DNA from: Streptomyces sp. T12
Lineage (GTDB): Bacteria; Actinomycetota; Actinomycetes; Streptomycetales; Streptomycetaceae
Direction of reading: 5' to 3'
Length of the DNA: 64,000 bases
Assembly: GCF_028736035.1 (NCBI RefSeq)
Contig: NZ_CP117866.1
Span: 6,262,001 to 6,326,000, forward strand
Numbering within the stretch: position 1 is the first letter of the stretch; each line of letters starts with the position of its first letter. The notes beneath the pieces are model-generated. The model saw only the letters and a list, made by a program, of their open reading frames with translations. It searched no databases and was not told the origin of the DNA. The position numbers and the translations under genes were made by a program. Shown piece by piece: positions 24,665-34,200 of the stretch.

Positions 24665-25606
24665 TCAGCGCCGCGCGCCCCGGCGGTGGCCCTCCACCAG
24701 ATCCGCGAACGCCCGGGCCGGCGGGCTGAGCGCGTCCCAGCGGCGTACGGCCCAGCCGACGGGCAGGGGCCGTAGGGAGGGCAGGGGGATCAGGCGCAGA
24801 TCGCGGTGGCCGTCGATGTCGCTGCCGCCGGAGACGGAGCCGGGGACGGGGACGGGGACGTGCAGTCCGGGCAGTGCGGGGACCACCGCCCGCCCGACCC
24901 CCAGCTCGGCCAGCAGCAGCGCCGTGTCCCAGTCGGCGACGCTCGTGTCGTGCGCGAACCGGACGCCCAACTCGGCACAGGCGGCGTCCAGATGAGCGGC
25001 CGAGGCGGAGTTCGGTGGCAGCCGGATCAGCCGTACGTCCCGAAGGTCGGCCTCGACATCGACGTACGGCCGCTCGGCGAGCGGATCGTCGGCCCGTACC
25101 GCCAGCACCCACGGCAGCTCCACCACCGGCCGCTGCTCGATGCCGCGCACCGGCGGGCCGAGGGTGATCCAGGCCAGGTCGAGCGTGCCGTCGGCCAGCG
25201 CGTCGAAGCTGCCGCGGCCCGAACTCACCGTGCGGAACTCCAGGTTGACCTTGGGATGCCGCCGCCGGTACGCGACGACCGCCTCCGACATGAAGTGCCG
25301 TACGGTCGTCGCCCCCGTCGCCACGCGCACGTACCCGCTCTCGCCGTCGACGAGATCCCGCAGCGTGCGTACCGCCAGATCCAGCCCGGATATCCCCTCG
25401 GCGGCAGCCGCCTCCAGGACCCGCCCCGCCTGCGTCGGTACGACCCCCCGAGGCTGCCGCTCCAGCAACGCGACCCCGGTCTCCCGCTCCAGCCGCTTCA
25501 CATGCTGACTCACCGCCGACTGGGTGCACCCCAGCTCCCGAGCCACCGAACTGAGACTCCCGGCCCGGCACACGGCCACGAACACACGTAGGTCATCGAG
25601 GGTCAC
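24665..25606 (-). CDS. LysR-family transcriptional regulator
   Basis: 313 residues from a GTG at 25606, starting MTLDDLRVFVAVCRAGSLSS. N-terminal winged helix-turn-helix (about 1-60: ARELGCTQSAVSQHVKRLER) and a C-terminal substrate-binding domain (about 90-295). Earlier in-frame starts would place low-complexity residues before the helix-turn-helix and are rejected. A palindrome lies immediately upstream. It is divergent from the DUF6817 and FAD dehydrogenase genes, which are its likely targets. Confidence 0.9.
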   Translation of the reverse strand: MTLDDLRVFVAVCRAGSLSSVARELGCTQSAVSQHVKRLERETGVALLERQPRGVVPTQAGRVLEAAAAEGISGLDLAVRTLRDLVDGESGYVRVATGATTVRHFMSEAVVAYRRRHPKVNLEFRTVSSGRGSFDALADGTLDLAWITLGPPVRGIEQRPVVELPWVLAVRADDPLAERPYVDVEADLRDVRLIRLPPNSASAAHLDAACAELGVRFAHDTSVADWDTALLLAELGVGRAVVPALPGLHVPVPVPGSVSGGSDIDGHRDLRLIPLPSLRPLPVGWAVRRWDALSPPARAFADLVEGHRRGARR

Positions 25607-25631
25607 AACCCCCAAGCTAACACTTGGGGTT
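25607..25631. promoter_or_regulatory. Palindrome at LysR start (candidate autoregulatory operator)
   Basis: CCCCAAG, six bases, CTTGGGG, flanked by AA and TT, directly upstream of the LysR GTG. The inverted halves and spacing fit a LysR-type site controlling the divergent promoters. Confidence 0.5.
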
Positions 25632-25790
25632 GCGCACAAATCCCAAGGATTGACTGCACTCTGCCCGCTGTACGACGATCCTGAGCGGGCCCGGGCGGCA
25701 ACCCGCTCCACGCCCTCGCCGGAATCCGGACCGGTGCGGGGGAGGAGCGGGTGCCGACCCAAGACGACCGCGATCGCCGAAAGGACGGCA

Positions 25791-26411
25791 GTGTCGACTC
25801 CCACGGTTCGAGCCGAGTCCCTGCTGGAGGATCTCGGTGCCGAGACCATCCCGCACCCGGGCGGCACTCTCCTCGCCCACCTGCGCCGGGTACAGTCCCG
25901 CCTCGCCCTCTGGAACGCCCGCCCGGCGCTTCAACTCGCCGGTCTCTGCCATGCGTTCTACGGCACCGACGGCTTCCCGAAGCCCCTGCTGCCTCTCGAC
26001 CGTCGGAGCGAGCTGGAAGGGATCATCGGCGCGGAGGCGGAGTCGATCGTGTACTTCTACGGTGCCTGCGACCGCAAGGCCACGTATCCGACCCTCGCGG
26101 ACCAGGGCTCTGACGTCCGCGACCGCTTCACGGGCCGCTCCCGCACACCGGACACCCGCCTCCGTCGCGACTTCGCCGAGCTCACCGCCGCCAACGAACT
26201 CGACCTCACCGACCACGATCCCGCGTTCCGCGAGCGCTACGGGGCCGACCTGCTCGCCCTGTTCCGCCGCTTCCGGCCGTTGTTGAGCGAGGCGGCCTGG
26301 AGGGACTGCCTGACGCTTGACTTCACAGGGCAGTCGCGCCACATTCGCATTTCTGACACAACGTCAGGGTTGGCGGACGGGCCAGGCGGGAGCGGCGATC
26401 ATGACCACTGA
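25791..26411 (+). CDS. DUF6817 domain protein
   Basis: 206 residues from the GTG at 25791. All-helical; the start LLEDLGAETIPHPGGTLLAHL and ALQLAGLCHAFYGTDGFP carry conserved His residues in an HD-like pattern (PHPGG, H..YGTDGF), which suggests metal binding, but no reaction is known. It ends 11 bases inside the FAD dehydrogenase gene. Divergent from the LysR gene. Confidence 0.75.
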   Translation: MSTPTVRAESLLEDLGAETIPHPGGTLLAHLRRVQSRLALWNARPALQLAGLCHAFYGTDGFPKPLLPLDRRSELEGIIGAEAESIVYFYGACDRKATYPTLADQGSDVRDRFTGRSRTPDTRLRRDFAELTAANELDLTDHDPAFRERYGADLLALFRRFRPLLSEAAWRDCLTLDFTGQSRHIRISDTTSGLADGPGGSGDHDH

Positions 26412-28170
26412 CGGGAACCCCTCGCGAAGACACGTACTCGCCGCTGGCGCCGTGGGCACGGCCGTGGCCCTCGGGGTCGCGGGAGCGGCCCAACAGAGCG
26501 CCCACGCCGCCGACTTACCCCTCCTCGGCACGTACGACGTCGTGGTCGTCGGCTCGGGCGCCGCCGGCATGACCGCCGCCCTGACCGCCGCCAAGCAGGG
26601 CCTGAGCTGTGTGGTGCTGGAGAAGGCACCCACCTTCGGCGGGTCCGCCGCCCGGTCCGGGGCCGGGATCTGGATTCCCCACAACTCGGTGATCCTGGCG
26701 GCCGGCGTCCCGGACACGCCCGCGAAGGCCGCCACCTACCTCGCCGCCGTGGTCGGGCCGGACGTTCCCGTCGAGCGGCAGCAGGCCTTCCTCGCCCACG
26801 GCCCGGCGATGCTCTCCTTCGTCATGGCCAACAGCCCACTGCGCTTCCGCTGGATGGAGGGGTACAGCGACTACTACCCCGAGCTGCCCGGCGGCCTGGC
26901 GAACGGCCGCTCCATCGAGCCCGACCAACTGGACGGCAACCTGCTGGGCGCCGAACTGGGCCGGCTGAACCCGCCGTACATGGACGTGCCGACCGGCATG
27001 GTCGTCTTCAGCGCGGACTACAAGTGGCTGGCCCTGGCCGCGGTGAACGCCAAGGGAGCCGCCGTGGCGGCACAGTGCCTGGGGCGCGGGACGGCGGCGG
27101 CCCTGCGGGGTGAGAAGCCGCTGACCATGGGGCAGTCGCTGGCGGCCGGCCTGCGCCTCGGGCTGCGGTCGGCCGGTGTGCCGGTGTGGCTCGGCACACC
27201 GCTGACCGACCTGTACGTGGAGAGCGGCGCCGTAGCCGGTGCGGTCGTCACCCGGGACGGCAGCCCCGCCCTGGTCCGCGCCCGCCGGGGCGTGATCGTC
27301 GGCTCGGGCGGCTTCGAGCACAACGCGGCGATGCGCGAGCACTACCAGCGCGGGCCCATCGGCACGGACTGGACGGTGGGTGCGAAGGAGAACACCGGCG
27401 ACGGCATCCAGGCGGGCGCACGGCTCGGCGCCGCCCTCGGCCTCATGGACGACGCCTGGTGGGGCCCCGCGATCCCGCTCCCCGACCAGCCGTACTTCTG
27501 CCTGGCCGAACGCACCCTCCCCGGCGGCCTGCTGGTCAACGCCGCCGGCGCCCGCTTCGTCAACGAGGCCGCCCCCTACAGCGACGTCGTCCACACGATG
27601 TACGACGTGCACGACACCAGCCCGGCCATCCCGTCCTGGCTGATCGTCGACCAGCACTACCGCGACCGCTACCTCTTCAAGGACGTCCTGCCGGCCCTGC
27701 CCTTGCCCGACGCCTGGTACGACTCGGGCGCCGCGCACAAGGCCTGGACCCTGGACGCGCTCGCCACCTCGATCGGCGTCCCGGCGACGGCCCTGCGCAC
27801 CACGGTGGACCGCTTCAACTCCCAGGCGCTGCGCGGCGAGGACCCCGACTTCCACCGGGGCGACAGCGCCTACGACCACTACTACACGGACCCGTCCGTC
27901 CTCCCCGACTCCTGCCTGGCCCCGCTCTGGCTCCCTCCCTACTACGCCTTCCGGATCGTCCCGGGCGACCTCGGCACGAAGGGCGGCCTCCTCACGGACG
28001 CCCGTGCCCGCGTCCTGCGGGAGGACGGCTCGGTGATCCGGGGCCTGTACGCCGCCGGCAACGCGAGCGCGGCGGTCATGGGCCACAGCTACGCGGGCGC
28101 GGGCTCGACGATCGGTCCGGCGATGACGTTCGGGTACATCGCGGCGCGGGACATCGCCGGGAGCCGCTAG
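26401..28170 (+). CDS. Tat-exported FAD-dependent dehydrogenase (3-ketosteroid dehydrogenase/fumarate reductase group)
   Basis: 589 residues. Twin-arginine signal SRRHVLAAG (8-16) with cleavage after AHA near residue 36. FAD site GSGAAG (51-56) and E75 pocket (VVLEKAPTFGGSAARSGAG), then the flavoprotein domain to the end (GLYAAGNASAAVMGHSYAGAG). The group reduces or dehydrogenates steroid-like or alpha,beta-unsaturated substrates; the substrate is unknown. Codon 39 is TTA (26515-26517), so translation should depend on the bldA tRNA. The stop TAG is inside the left end of a palindromic element. It overlaps the DUF6817 gene, indicating one operon. Confidence 0.87.
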   Translation: MTTDGNPSRRHVLAAGAVGTAVALGVAGAAQQSAHAADLPLLGTYDVVVVGSGAAGMTAALTAAKQGLSCVVLEKAPTFGGSAARSGAGIWIPHNSVILAAGVPDTPAKAATYLAAVVGPDVPVERQQAFLAHGPAMLSFVMANSPLRFRWMEGYSDYYPELPGGLANGRSIEPDQLDGNLLGAELGRLNPPYMDVPTGMVVFSADYKWLALAAVNAKGAAVAAQCLGRGTAAALRGEKPLTMGQSLAAGLRLGLRSAGVPVWLGTPLTDLYVESGAVAGAVVTRDGSPALVRARRGVIVGSGGFEHNAAMREHYQRGPIGTDWTVGAKENTGDGIQAGARLGAALGLMDDAWWGPAIPLPDQPYFCLAERTLPGGLLVNAAGARFVNEAAPYSDVVHTMYDVHDTSPAIPSWLIVDQHYRDRYLFKDVLPALPLPDAWYDSGAAHKAWTLDALATSIGVPATALRTTVDRFNSQALRGEDPDFHRGDSAYDHYYTDPSVLPDSCLAPLWLPPYYAFRIVPGDLGTKGGLLTDARARVLREDGSVIRGLYAAGNASAAVMGHSYAGAGSTIGPAMTFGYIAARDIAGSR

Positions 28171-28287
28171 GCCCTGTCGTCAAATTCCCGCCTGCTGCGC
28201 GGCGCCTGGCACGCACTCCCCCAGAGGGGGCCCAGCCGCGTTGCCCGCCCTCCGGGCGGACGACGGGAATTTGACGACAGGGCCTAG
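28167..28287. mobile_element. Second palindromic MITE-like element
   Basis: Perfect 24-base terminal inverted repeats (28167-28190 and 28264-28287; core GTCGTCAAATTCCCG). The interior shares GCCTGCT, GGCACGC, GCCGCGTTGCC and CGCCCTCCGGGCGGACG with the element in the thiolase gene. TA flanks both GGCCCTG-type ends (TAGGCC and GGCCTA), as would a TA target duplication. It separates two converging genes and may act as a terminator. It also supplies the TAG stop of the FAD dehydrogenase gene. Confidence 0.7.
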
Positions 28288-28309
28288 AAGGCGGTCACCC
28301 GGAAGGCGG

Positions 28310-28957
28310 TCACCGCGGCTTGCGGGCGATCAGGAACGCCTGCGGGGACGTCTCGTCGAGCGCCGGGTCCGGTTCGCGGACCGTGCGGGACACGAGGGCG
28401 AAGCCTGCCGCCGTCAGCAGGTCGGCGATGTGTTCGGGGCGGCGGCGCTGGAAGGTCAGCGAGACCGGGTGGCCGAAGGGCCGGTCGTGGTGGCGGTGTT
28501 CGTCGCCGGCCTGGAAGGCGACCAGCAGGGGCGCGCCGGGCGCCAGCACGCGGTGGAACTCGGCGAAGAGGGCCGGGAGCTGGTCCACAGGGGTGTGGAT
28601 GGAGGAGTAGAAGGACAAGGCGCCGGCCAGCGCGCCGTCCGGGACGTCCAGCTCCAGCATCGAACCCTGCTCGAACCGCAGCCCCGGGTTCTCGCGCCGG
28701 GCGATGGCGAGCATCGACTCCGACAGGTCGAGCCCGAACACGTTCAGCCCCAGCGAAGCGAGGCGAGCGGTCGTCCGACCGGGACCACACCCCAGGTCGG
28801 CCACCGGGCCGTCGCCCTCGACGAGTTCGGCGAACACCCCCAGCACCGCCCGCTCCAGGGGCCTGTTCGCGAGCTCCTCCCGGAAGAGGTGCGCGTAGTC
28901 CTCGGCGATGGCGTCGTAGAAGGTGCGGGTGGTGGTGAGGAAGTCGGCTTCGGTCAT
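28310..28957 (-). CDS. Class I SAM-dependent methyltransferase
   Basis: 215 residues. SAM motif I VADLGCGPGRT (about 53-63), acidic end of strand 2 GLDLSESML, and FYSSIHTP at motif IV. It belongs to the small-molecule methyltransferase_11/25 type; the substrate is unknown. It ends 22 bases after the palindromic element. A direct repeat GAAGGCGGTCACC overlaps its stop. Confidence 0.88.
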   Translation of the reverse strand: MTEADFLTTTRTFYDAIAEDYAHLFREELANRPLERAVLGVFAELVEGDGPVADLGCGPGRTTARLASLGLNVFGLDLSESMLAIARRENPGLRFEQGSMLELDVPDGALAGALSFYSSIHTPVDQLPALFAEFHRVLAPGAPLLVAFQAGDEHRHHDRPFGHPVSLTFQRRRPEHIADLLTAAGFALVSRTVREPDPALDETSPQAFLIARKPR

Positions 28958-28984
28958 GGCCGGGGACCCTAGCGAAGCCGGTCT

Positions 28985-29263
28985 CTACTCGCCTTCGTTT
29001 TCCTGCTCGTCCGTCCGCATCCCGCCGTATCCGATCGCGACGCCGAGGCAGGTACCCATCCCCATGCCCAGGGCGAGCCCGACGCCCAGGTTGTCGAAGA
29101 CGGTCATCCCCAGCAGGAGACCGATGCTCGTGCCGAAAGCGAGCCCGACCGACAGCCCCATCGCCAGGTTGTTGTCGGCGTTCTTGTCGGTGTTTTTGTC
29201 GGTGTTCTTGTCGGCGGAAGACCCGCCGTCTTCCCCGTTGTTGTTCTCTTCACCGCTGGTCAC
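28985..29263 (-). CDS. Small Gly-rich two-helix membrane protein
   Basis: 92 residues. Acidic and polar N-terminus with NTDK repeats (about 19-30), then two glycine-zipper helices (about 33-54 and 58-80), then an acidic tail. Such glycine-rich pairs often sit in membranes and oligomerise. No family function is known. Confidence 0.65.
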   Translation of the reverse strand: MTSGEENNNGEDGGSSADKNTDKNTDKNADNNLAMGLSVGLAFGTSIGLLLGMTVFDNLGVGLALGMGMGTCLGVAIGYGGMRTDEQENEGE

Positions 29264-29287
29264 CAGGCAATTCTCCCATGGGGCTCT

Positions 29288-29602
29288 TCATGCCACCCCC
29301 ATCGCCCGCAGTACCGCGGTAGCCCCCGCCGCCCCCAGCACCACCACCGGGAACGGCGTCCGCCGCCACGCCAGTACGCCGCCCACCAGCACCCCGGTCG
29401 GCCGGGCCCACCCCGCGAAGCCGCCGTCCTCGGTCAGCGCGCCCGTGGCCAGCAGGGCCACCAGCAGCACGATCGCGCTCGCCGCCAGCAACTCCCGCAC
29501 CCGCGGCGAGAGCTCGACGCGCCCGTGGAGCACCGGCCCGGCCAGCCGGAAGGCGTACGTCCCGACCGCCAGCGTCAGGATCATGGCCATCGTCGCGCTC
29601 AT
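29288..29602 (-). CDS. azlD: AzlD-type branched-chain amino acid exporter subunit
   Basis: 104 residues with about three membrane helices. The start MSATMAMILTLAVGTYAFRL fits the family. The ATG overlaps the azlC stop (ATGA). With AzlC it forms a two-component exporter of branched-chain or related amino acids. Confidence 0.88.
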   Translation of the reverse strand: MSATMAMILTLAVGTYAFRLAGPVLHGRVELSPRVRELLAASAIVLLVALLATGALTEDGGFAGWARPTGVLVGGVLAWRRTPFPVVVLGAAGATAVLRAMGVA

Positions 29603-30312
29603 GCCGTACGCCTCCCGCCGCCGCGTCCGTAGAGGGCGAGCCCCGCCAGCGCCACCAGCACCGGCACCCCCGCCGGAGCGGCCGGCGTCACCGTCAGTGC
29701 CAGCCCCGCACCGAACAGCGCGGACCGCCGGACGGCCGGACCCTCGCGCAGGGCAGGCAGCACCAGGGCGACGAGGACGGCGGGGAAGGCCGCGTCCAGG
29801 CCGTAGGTGCCGGTGTCGCCCAACGCGCCGCCGGCCAGCCCGCCGGCCAGGACGCCGAGGTTCCACACGGCGAACAGGCCGAGCCCGGAGATCCAGAAGG
29901 CCGCCCGCCGCCGGGCCGGATCCGGCTGGGCGAGGGCGAAGGCCACCGTCTCGTCGGTCACCAGGTGGGCGCCGAGGAAGCGGGCGAGGCGGCCTTGGCC
30001 GATGACGTCCGCCACGGCCAGGCTGAAGGCCGCCGTGCGCGTGTTGAGCAGCAGCCCGGTGGCCGCCGCCGCGAACGGCCCGCCCCCGGCCAGCAGCACA
30101 CCGACCGCGCTGAACTGCGCCGATCCCGCGTACACCACCAGCGACATCAGCACCGGCACCCACAGCGGCAGCCCACCGGCCACCGAGATCGCGCCGAAGG
30201 AGATGCCGACGACACCGCTCGCCAGCCAGACGAGTGCACTGTCGCGCACCAGAGGTGCTATCAGGGGTGCCATCGGGGGTGCCATCATGGGTGTTCGGAG
30301 TAGCGAACGCAT
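29599..30312 (-). CDS. azlC: AzlC-type branched-chain amino acid exporter subunit
   Basis: 237 residues with about six membrane helices. Family signatures PVLMSLVVYAGSAQFSAVG, LLLNTRTAAFSLAV and HLVTDETVAFALAQ are present. It is the large subunit of the AzlCD exporter. The divergent gene encodes an XRE-cupin regulator, the usual partner. Between them lie GCGAACG/CGTTCG-type half sites. Confidence 0.9.
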   Translation of the reverse strand: MRSLLRTPMMAPPMAPLIAPLVRDSALVWLASGVVGISFGAISVAGGLPLWVPVLMSLVVYAGSAQFSAVGVLLAGGGPFAAAATGLLLNTRTAAFSLAVADVIGQGRLARFLGAHLVTDETVAFALAQPDPARRRAAFWISGLGLFAVWNLGVLAGGLAGGALGDTGTYGLDAAFPAVLVALVLPALREGPAVRRSALFGAGLALTVTPAAPAGVPVLVALAGLALYGRGGGRRTA

Positions 30313-30393
30313 GTTTTCCAGAATGAACACGCAGCGGCCGTTCGTCAAGGCGAACGAACGTACCTGCATAGCGAACGACGGGAAGTGGACCGC
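30313..30393. promoter_or_regulatory. Divergent azlC/regulator promoter with CGTTCG half sites
   Basis: CGTTCG (about 30339) and CGAACG (about 30351) are inverted, and GCGAACG recurs at 30371 and at the azlC start (30304). These look like binding sites for the XRE-cupin regulator. Confidence 0.45.
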
Positions 30394-30942
30394 ATGAGCG
30401 AGCCCCTCACCTGGATCGCCGCCTCGCTGCGGCGCGAGCGCACCCGGGTCGGGCTGTCCCTGTCCGAGCTGGCCAAACGAGCCGGGATCGCGAAGTCCAC
30501 GCTGTCGCAGTTGGAGGCGGGCAGCGGGAATCCCAGCGTGGAGACGCTGTGGGCGCTGGGGGCGGCGCTGGGGGTGCCCTTCAGTGCGCTGGTGGAGCCG
30601 CCGACTCCGGCGGTACAGGTGATCCGGGCGGGCGAGGGGCCCACGGTCGCGTCCGAGCGGGCGGACTACGTGGCCACGCTGCTCTCCGCCAGTCCGCCCG
30701 GCGCCCGGCGGGACATCTACCACCTGCGCGCGGAACCGGGCCCGGCCCGGGAGTCGGAGCCGCACATTCCGGGGTCCGTGGAGCATCTGATCGTCAGCAC
30801 GGGGCGGGTGAAGGCGGGGCCGCGGGGCGAAGAGGTCGATCTGGGGCCCGGCGACTACATGTCGTATCGCGGAGATGTGCCGCACTCGTACGAGGCGCTG
30901 GCGCCGGGGACGACGTTCGTGCTGGTCATGCAGCACGTGTAG
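30394..30942 (+). CDS. XRE-family regulator with cupin sensor domain
   Basis: 182 residues from the ATG at 30394 with GGGAA nine bases upstream. Helix-turn-helix (about 5-62: LSLSELAKRAGIAKSTLSQL) and a C-terminal cupin (about 105-180: GSVEHLIVSTGRV, PGDYMSYRGDVPHSYEA). This type controls the adjacent AzlCD exporter in many actinobacteria. Confidence 0.9.
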   Translation: MSEPLTWIAASLRRERTRVGLSLSELAKRAGIAKSTLSQLEAGSGNPSVETLWALGAALGVPFSALVEPPTPAVQVIRAGEGPTVASERADYVATLLSASPPGARRDIYHLRAEPGPARESEPHIPGSVEHLIVSTGRVKAGPRGEEVDLGPGDYMSYRGDVPHSYEALAPGTTFVLVMQHV

Positions 30943-30963
30943 GGCGCCGGACGAGGGAAAGGC

Positions 30964-30996
30964 AGGAGCCCCTGCGCCGGATGGCGAGGGGCTCCT
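30964..30996. terminator. Bidirectional hairpin between XRE and cold shock genes
   Basis: AGGAGCCCCT (30964-30973) and AGGGGCTCCT (30987-30996) are perfect ten-base inverted repeats. They lie between two converging genes and can end both transcripts. Confidence 0.7.
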
Positions 30997-31038
30997 TGGG
31001 TACTGCTCTCAGACGTCTTCAGAGGGGCATCCCTCGGA

Positions 31039-31242
31039 TCAGACGGGGGTGACGTTCTCCGCCTGCGGACCCTTCGGGCCCTGCGTCACGTCGAAGGAGA
31101 CCTGCTGGTTCTCCTCCAGCGAACGGAAGCCGCTCGCGTTGATGGCGGAGTAGTGAACGAAGACGTCGGGGCCGCCGCCTTCCTGGGCGATGAAGCCAAA
31201 GCCCTTTTCGGCGTTGAACCACTTCACGGTTCCGGTAGCCAT
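31039..31242 (-). CDS. cspA: CspA-type cold shock protein
   Basis: 67 residues, full length. RNA-binding motifs RNP1 KGFGFI (13-18) and RNP2 VFVHY (27-31) and the start VKWFN are all present. It is a single-strand RNA/DNA chaperone. The ATG has AAGGAGGG seven to eight bases upstream. The upstream 150 bases have a possible leader hairpin, as cold shock messages often do. Confidence 0.95.
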   Translation of the reverse strand: MATGTVKWFNAEKGFGFIAQEGGGPDVFVHYSAINASGFRSLEENQQVSFDVTQGPKGPQAENVTPV

Positions 31243-32400
<1,158 letters not shown>

Positions 32401-32464
32401 AGGGCGGGGCCCGCCGGTTCCGCACTAACCTGCTGGTGAGTTCTACGGGGGAGGGGTGGACGCC

Positions 32465-34141
32465 ATGCAGCCGCTCGGAGTCGACGAGCCGACCGTCGTC
32501 GGGCCGTACCGGCTGCTCGGCCGGCTCGGCTCCGGCGGGATGGGGCGGGTGTATCTGGGCCGCAGCCCCGGTGGTCGTACGGTCGCCGTGAAGATCGTGC
32601 ATCCGCACTTCGCCCTCGACGAGGAGTTCCGGGCGCGCTTCCGCCGGGAGGTGGAGTCGGCGCGCCGGGTGGGCGGTGCCTGGACGGCGCCCGTGCTGGA
32701 CGCGGATCCCGAGGCCGCGGTGCCGTGGGTGGCCACGGCGTACGCGGCGGGCCCGTCGCTGGCGGCGGCGGTGACGGACTCGGGTGGTCCGATGCCGGCG
32801 CACACCGTACGCGCGCTGGGGGCCGGGCTGGCCGAGGCGCTGGCGGCGGTGCACGAGCTGGGGCTGGTGCACCGGGACGTGAAGCCGTCGAACGTGCTGC
32901 TGACGCTGGACGGCCCCCTGCTGATCGACTTCGGCATCGCGCGGGCCACGGACGGCACGGCGTCCCTGACCTCGACCGGCGTCTCCGTCGGCTCGCCCGG
33001 CTACATGTCGCCCGAGCAGATTCTGGGCCATGGGGTCACGGGGGCGGCGGACGTCTTCTCGCTGGGCGCGGTGCTGGCGTACGCGGCGGCCGGGGAGCCG
33101 CCGTTTCGCGGGGACTCCTCGGCGGCGCTGCTGTACAAGGTCGTGCACGAGGAGCCCGAACTCGACTCGCTGGCCGGTGAGTTGCGGGACCTGGTGGAGG
33201 CCTGTCTGGCCAAGGAGCCGGGTGCGCGGCCCACGCCGGGTGAGGTGGCGCGGCGACTGGCTCCGGACGGGGCGGCCCGGCTGGTGTCGGGCGGGTGGCT
33301 GCCGGGGGCGCTGGTCGAGCAGGTCAGTCGTAGTGCCGTGCGGCTGCTGAATCTGGAGACGGGAGGCGACGTCCTGTCGGGGCCGGTCGGATTCGGCCGA
33401 CAGGCGACAGGCGGGGAGTTCGGGCCGCCGCCGGTGATGCCGGGGGCCGTGCCGGGGGCGGCTTCGGCGCCGGCTTCGGCTGACGCGCCCGTCATGGTCC
33501 CCGAGCCGCGTGACGCCCGGCCTCCCCACGACACCGGCCCGGCATCCGAGCACCGTCCCGGCAAGCTCTCCCTCTCCGTCGCGGCGGCCTCGACGCCGGA
33601 GGAGGGAGGGCGCGGGCGGAGGCTGAGCTGCACCGTGGCGCTCGCGGTGGCGGGGGCGTTGGCCGCGGTGACCGTGGGGTCGGTGTTCGTGTTCGAGCTG
33701 TTGCCGGGCGGGGACCAGGACACCAACGCGGGTTCCGATGCCGTCTCGTCCCACTCGCCGGGCGAGGACTTCGACGGCCCGGTCGAGGGTTCCGTCCCCG
33801 CCCGTTACCTCGGCACGTGGGAGGGCCGGGCCGCCGCGCTGGGCGGCGCGGTGCCGGCGGGCACCTACCGGCTCACCGTGCACAAGGCCGGCGTGGGCGA
33901 GGAGTTGGGCACACTCCGGCAGACGGACGTGCTCGGCCTCGTCTGCGACGACGTACTGACCCTGAAGAAGGTGACGGCGAAAGAGCTCGTCGTGACGTCC
34001 GTGGGCAGGAAGACCAACCACGGCGGCTGCGTCCCGACACCGCACACCGTCCGGATCACGCCGACCGGCGACGACCTGGTGTACCGCTCGGAGAGCGACG
34101 CCGAGGGGAAGCCCGAGGCGCGGTTGTCGAAGGTCAAGTAG
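32465..34141 (+). CDS. Transmembrane Ser/Thr protein kinase
   Basis: 558 residues from the ATG at 32465 (GGGGGAGGGG upstream). Kinase domain (about 14-265): Gly loop LGSGGMGRVY (21-30), K43, catalytic HRDVKPSN (near 136), DFGIA (near 156), and activation segment GSPGYMSPEQ. A Pro-rich linker leads to one membrane helix (about 388-412), then a small extracytoplasmic domain (about 430-558) with Cys residues in GLVCDDV and NHGGCVPTP. It is a Hanks-type receptor kinase; the ligand is unknown. It has about half-identical kinase sequence to the next gene, suggesting local duplication. Confidence 0.92.
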   Translation: MQPLGVDEPTVVGPYRLLGRLGSGGMGRVYLGRSPGGRTVAVKIVHPHFALDEEFRARFRREVESARRVGGAWTAPVLDADPEAAVPWVATAYAAGPSLAAAVTDSGGPMPAHTVRALGAGLAEALAAVHELGLVHRDVKPSNVLLTLDGPLLIDFGIARATDGTASLTSTGVSVGSPGYMSPEQILGHGVTGAADVFSLGAVLAYAAAGEPPFRGDSSAALLYKVVHEEPELDSLAGELRDLVEACLAKEPGARPTPGEVARRLAPDGAARLVSGGWLPGALVEQVSRSAVRLLNLETGGDVLSGPVGFGRQATGGEFGPPPVMPGAVPGAASAPASADAPVMVPEPRDARPPHDTGPASEHRPGKLSLSVAAASTPEEGGRGRRLSCTVALAVAGALAAVTVGSVFVFELLPGGDQDTNAGSDAVSSHSPGEDFDGPVEGSVPARYLGTWEGRAAALGGAVPAGTYRLTVHKAGVGEELGTLRQTDVLGLVCDDVLTLKKVTAKELVVTSVGRKTNHGGCVPTPHTVRITPTGDDLVYRSESDAEGKPEARLSKVK

Positions 34142-34200
34142 CGGCGGGGGACCCTCTACTGTGGCTGCTCACGCGAGTATGACGACGGGGAAGGCCCACC

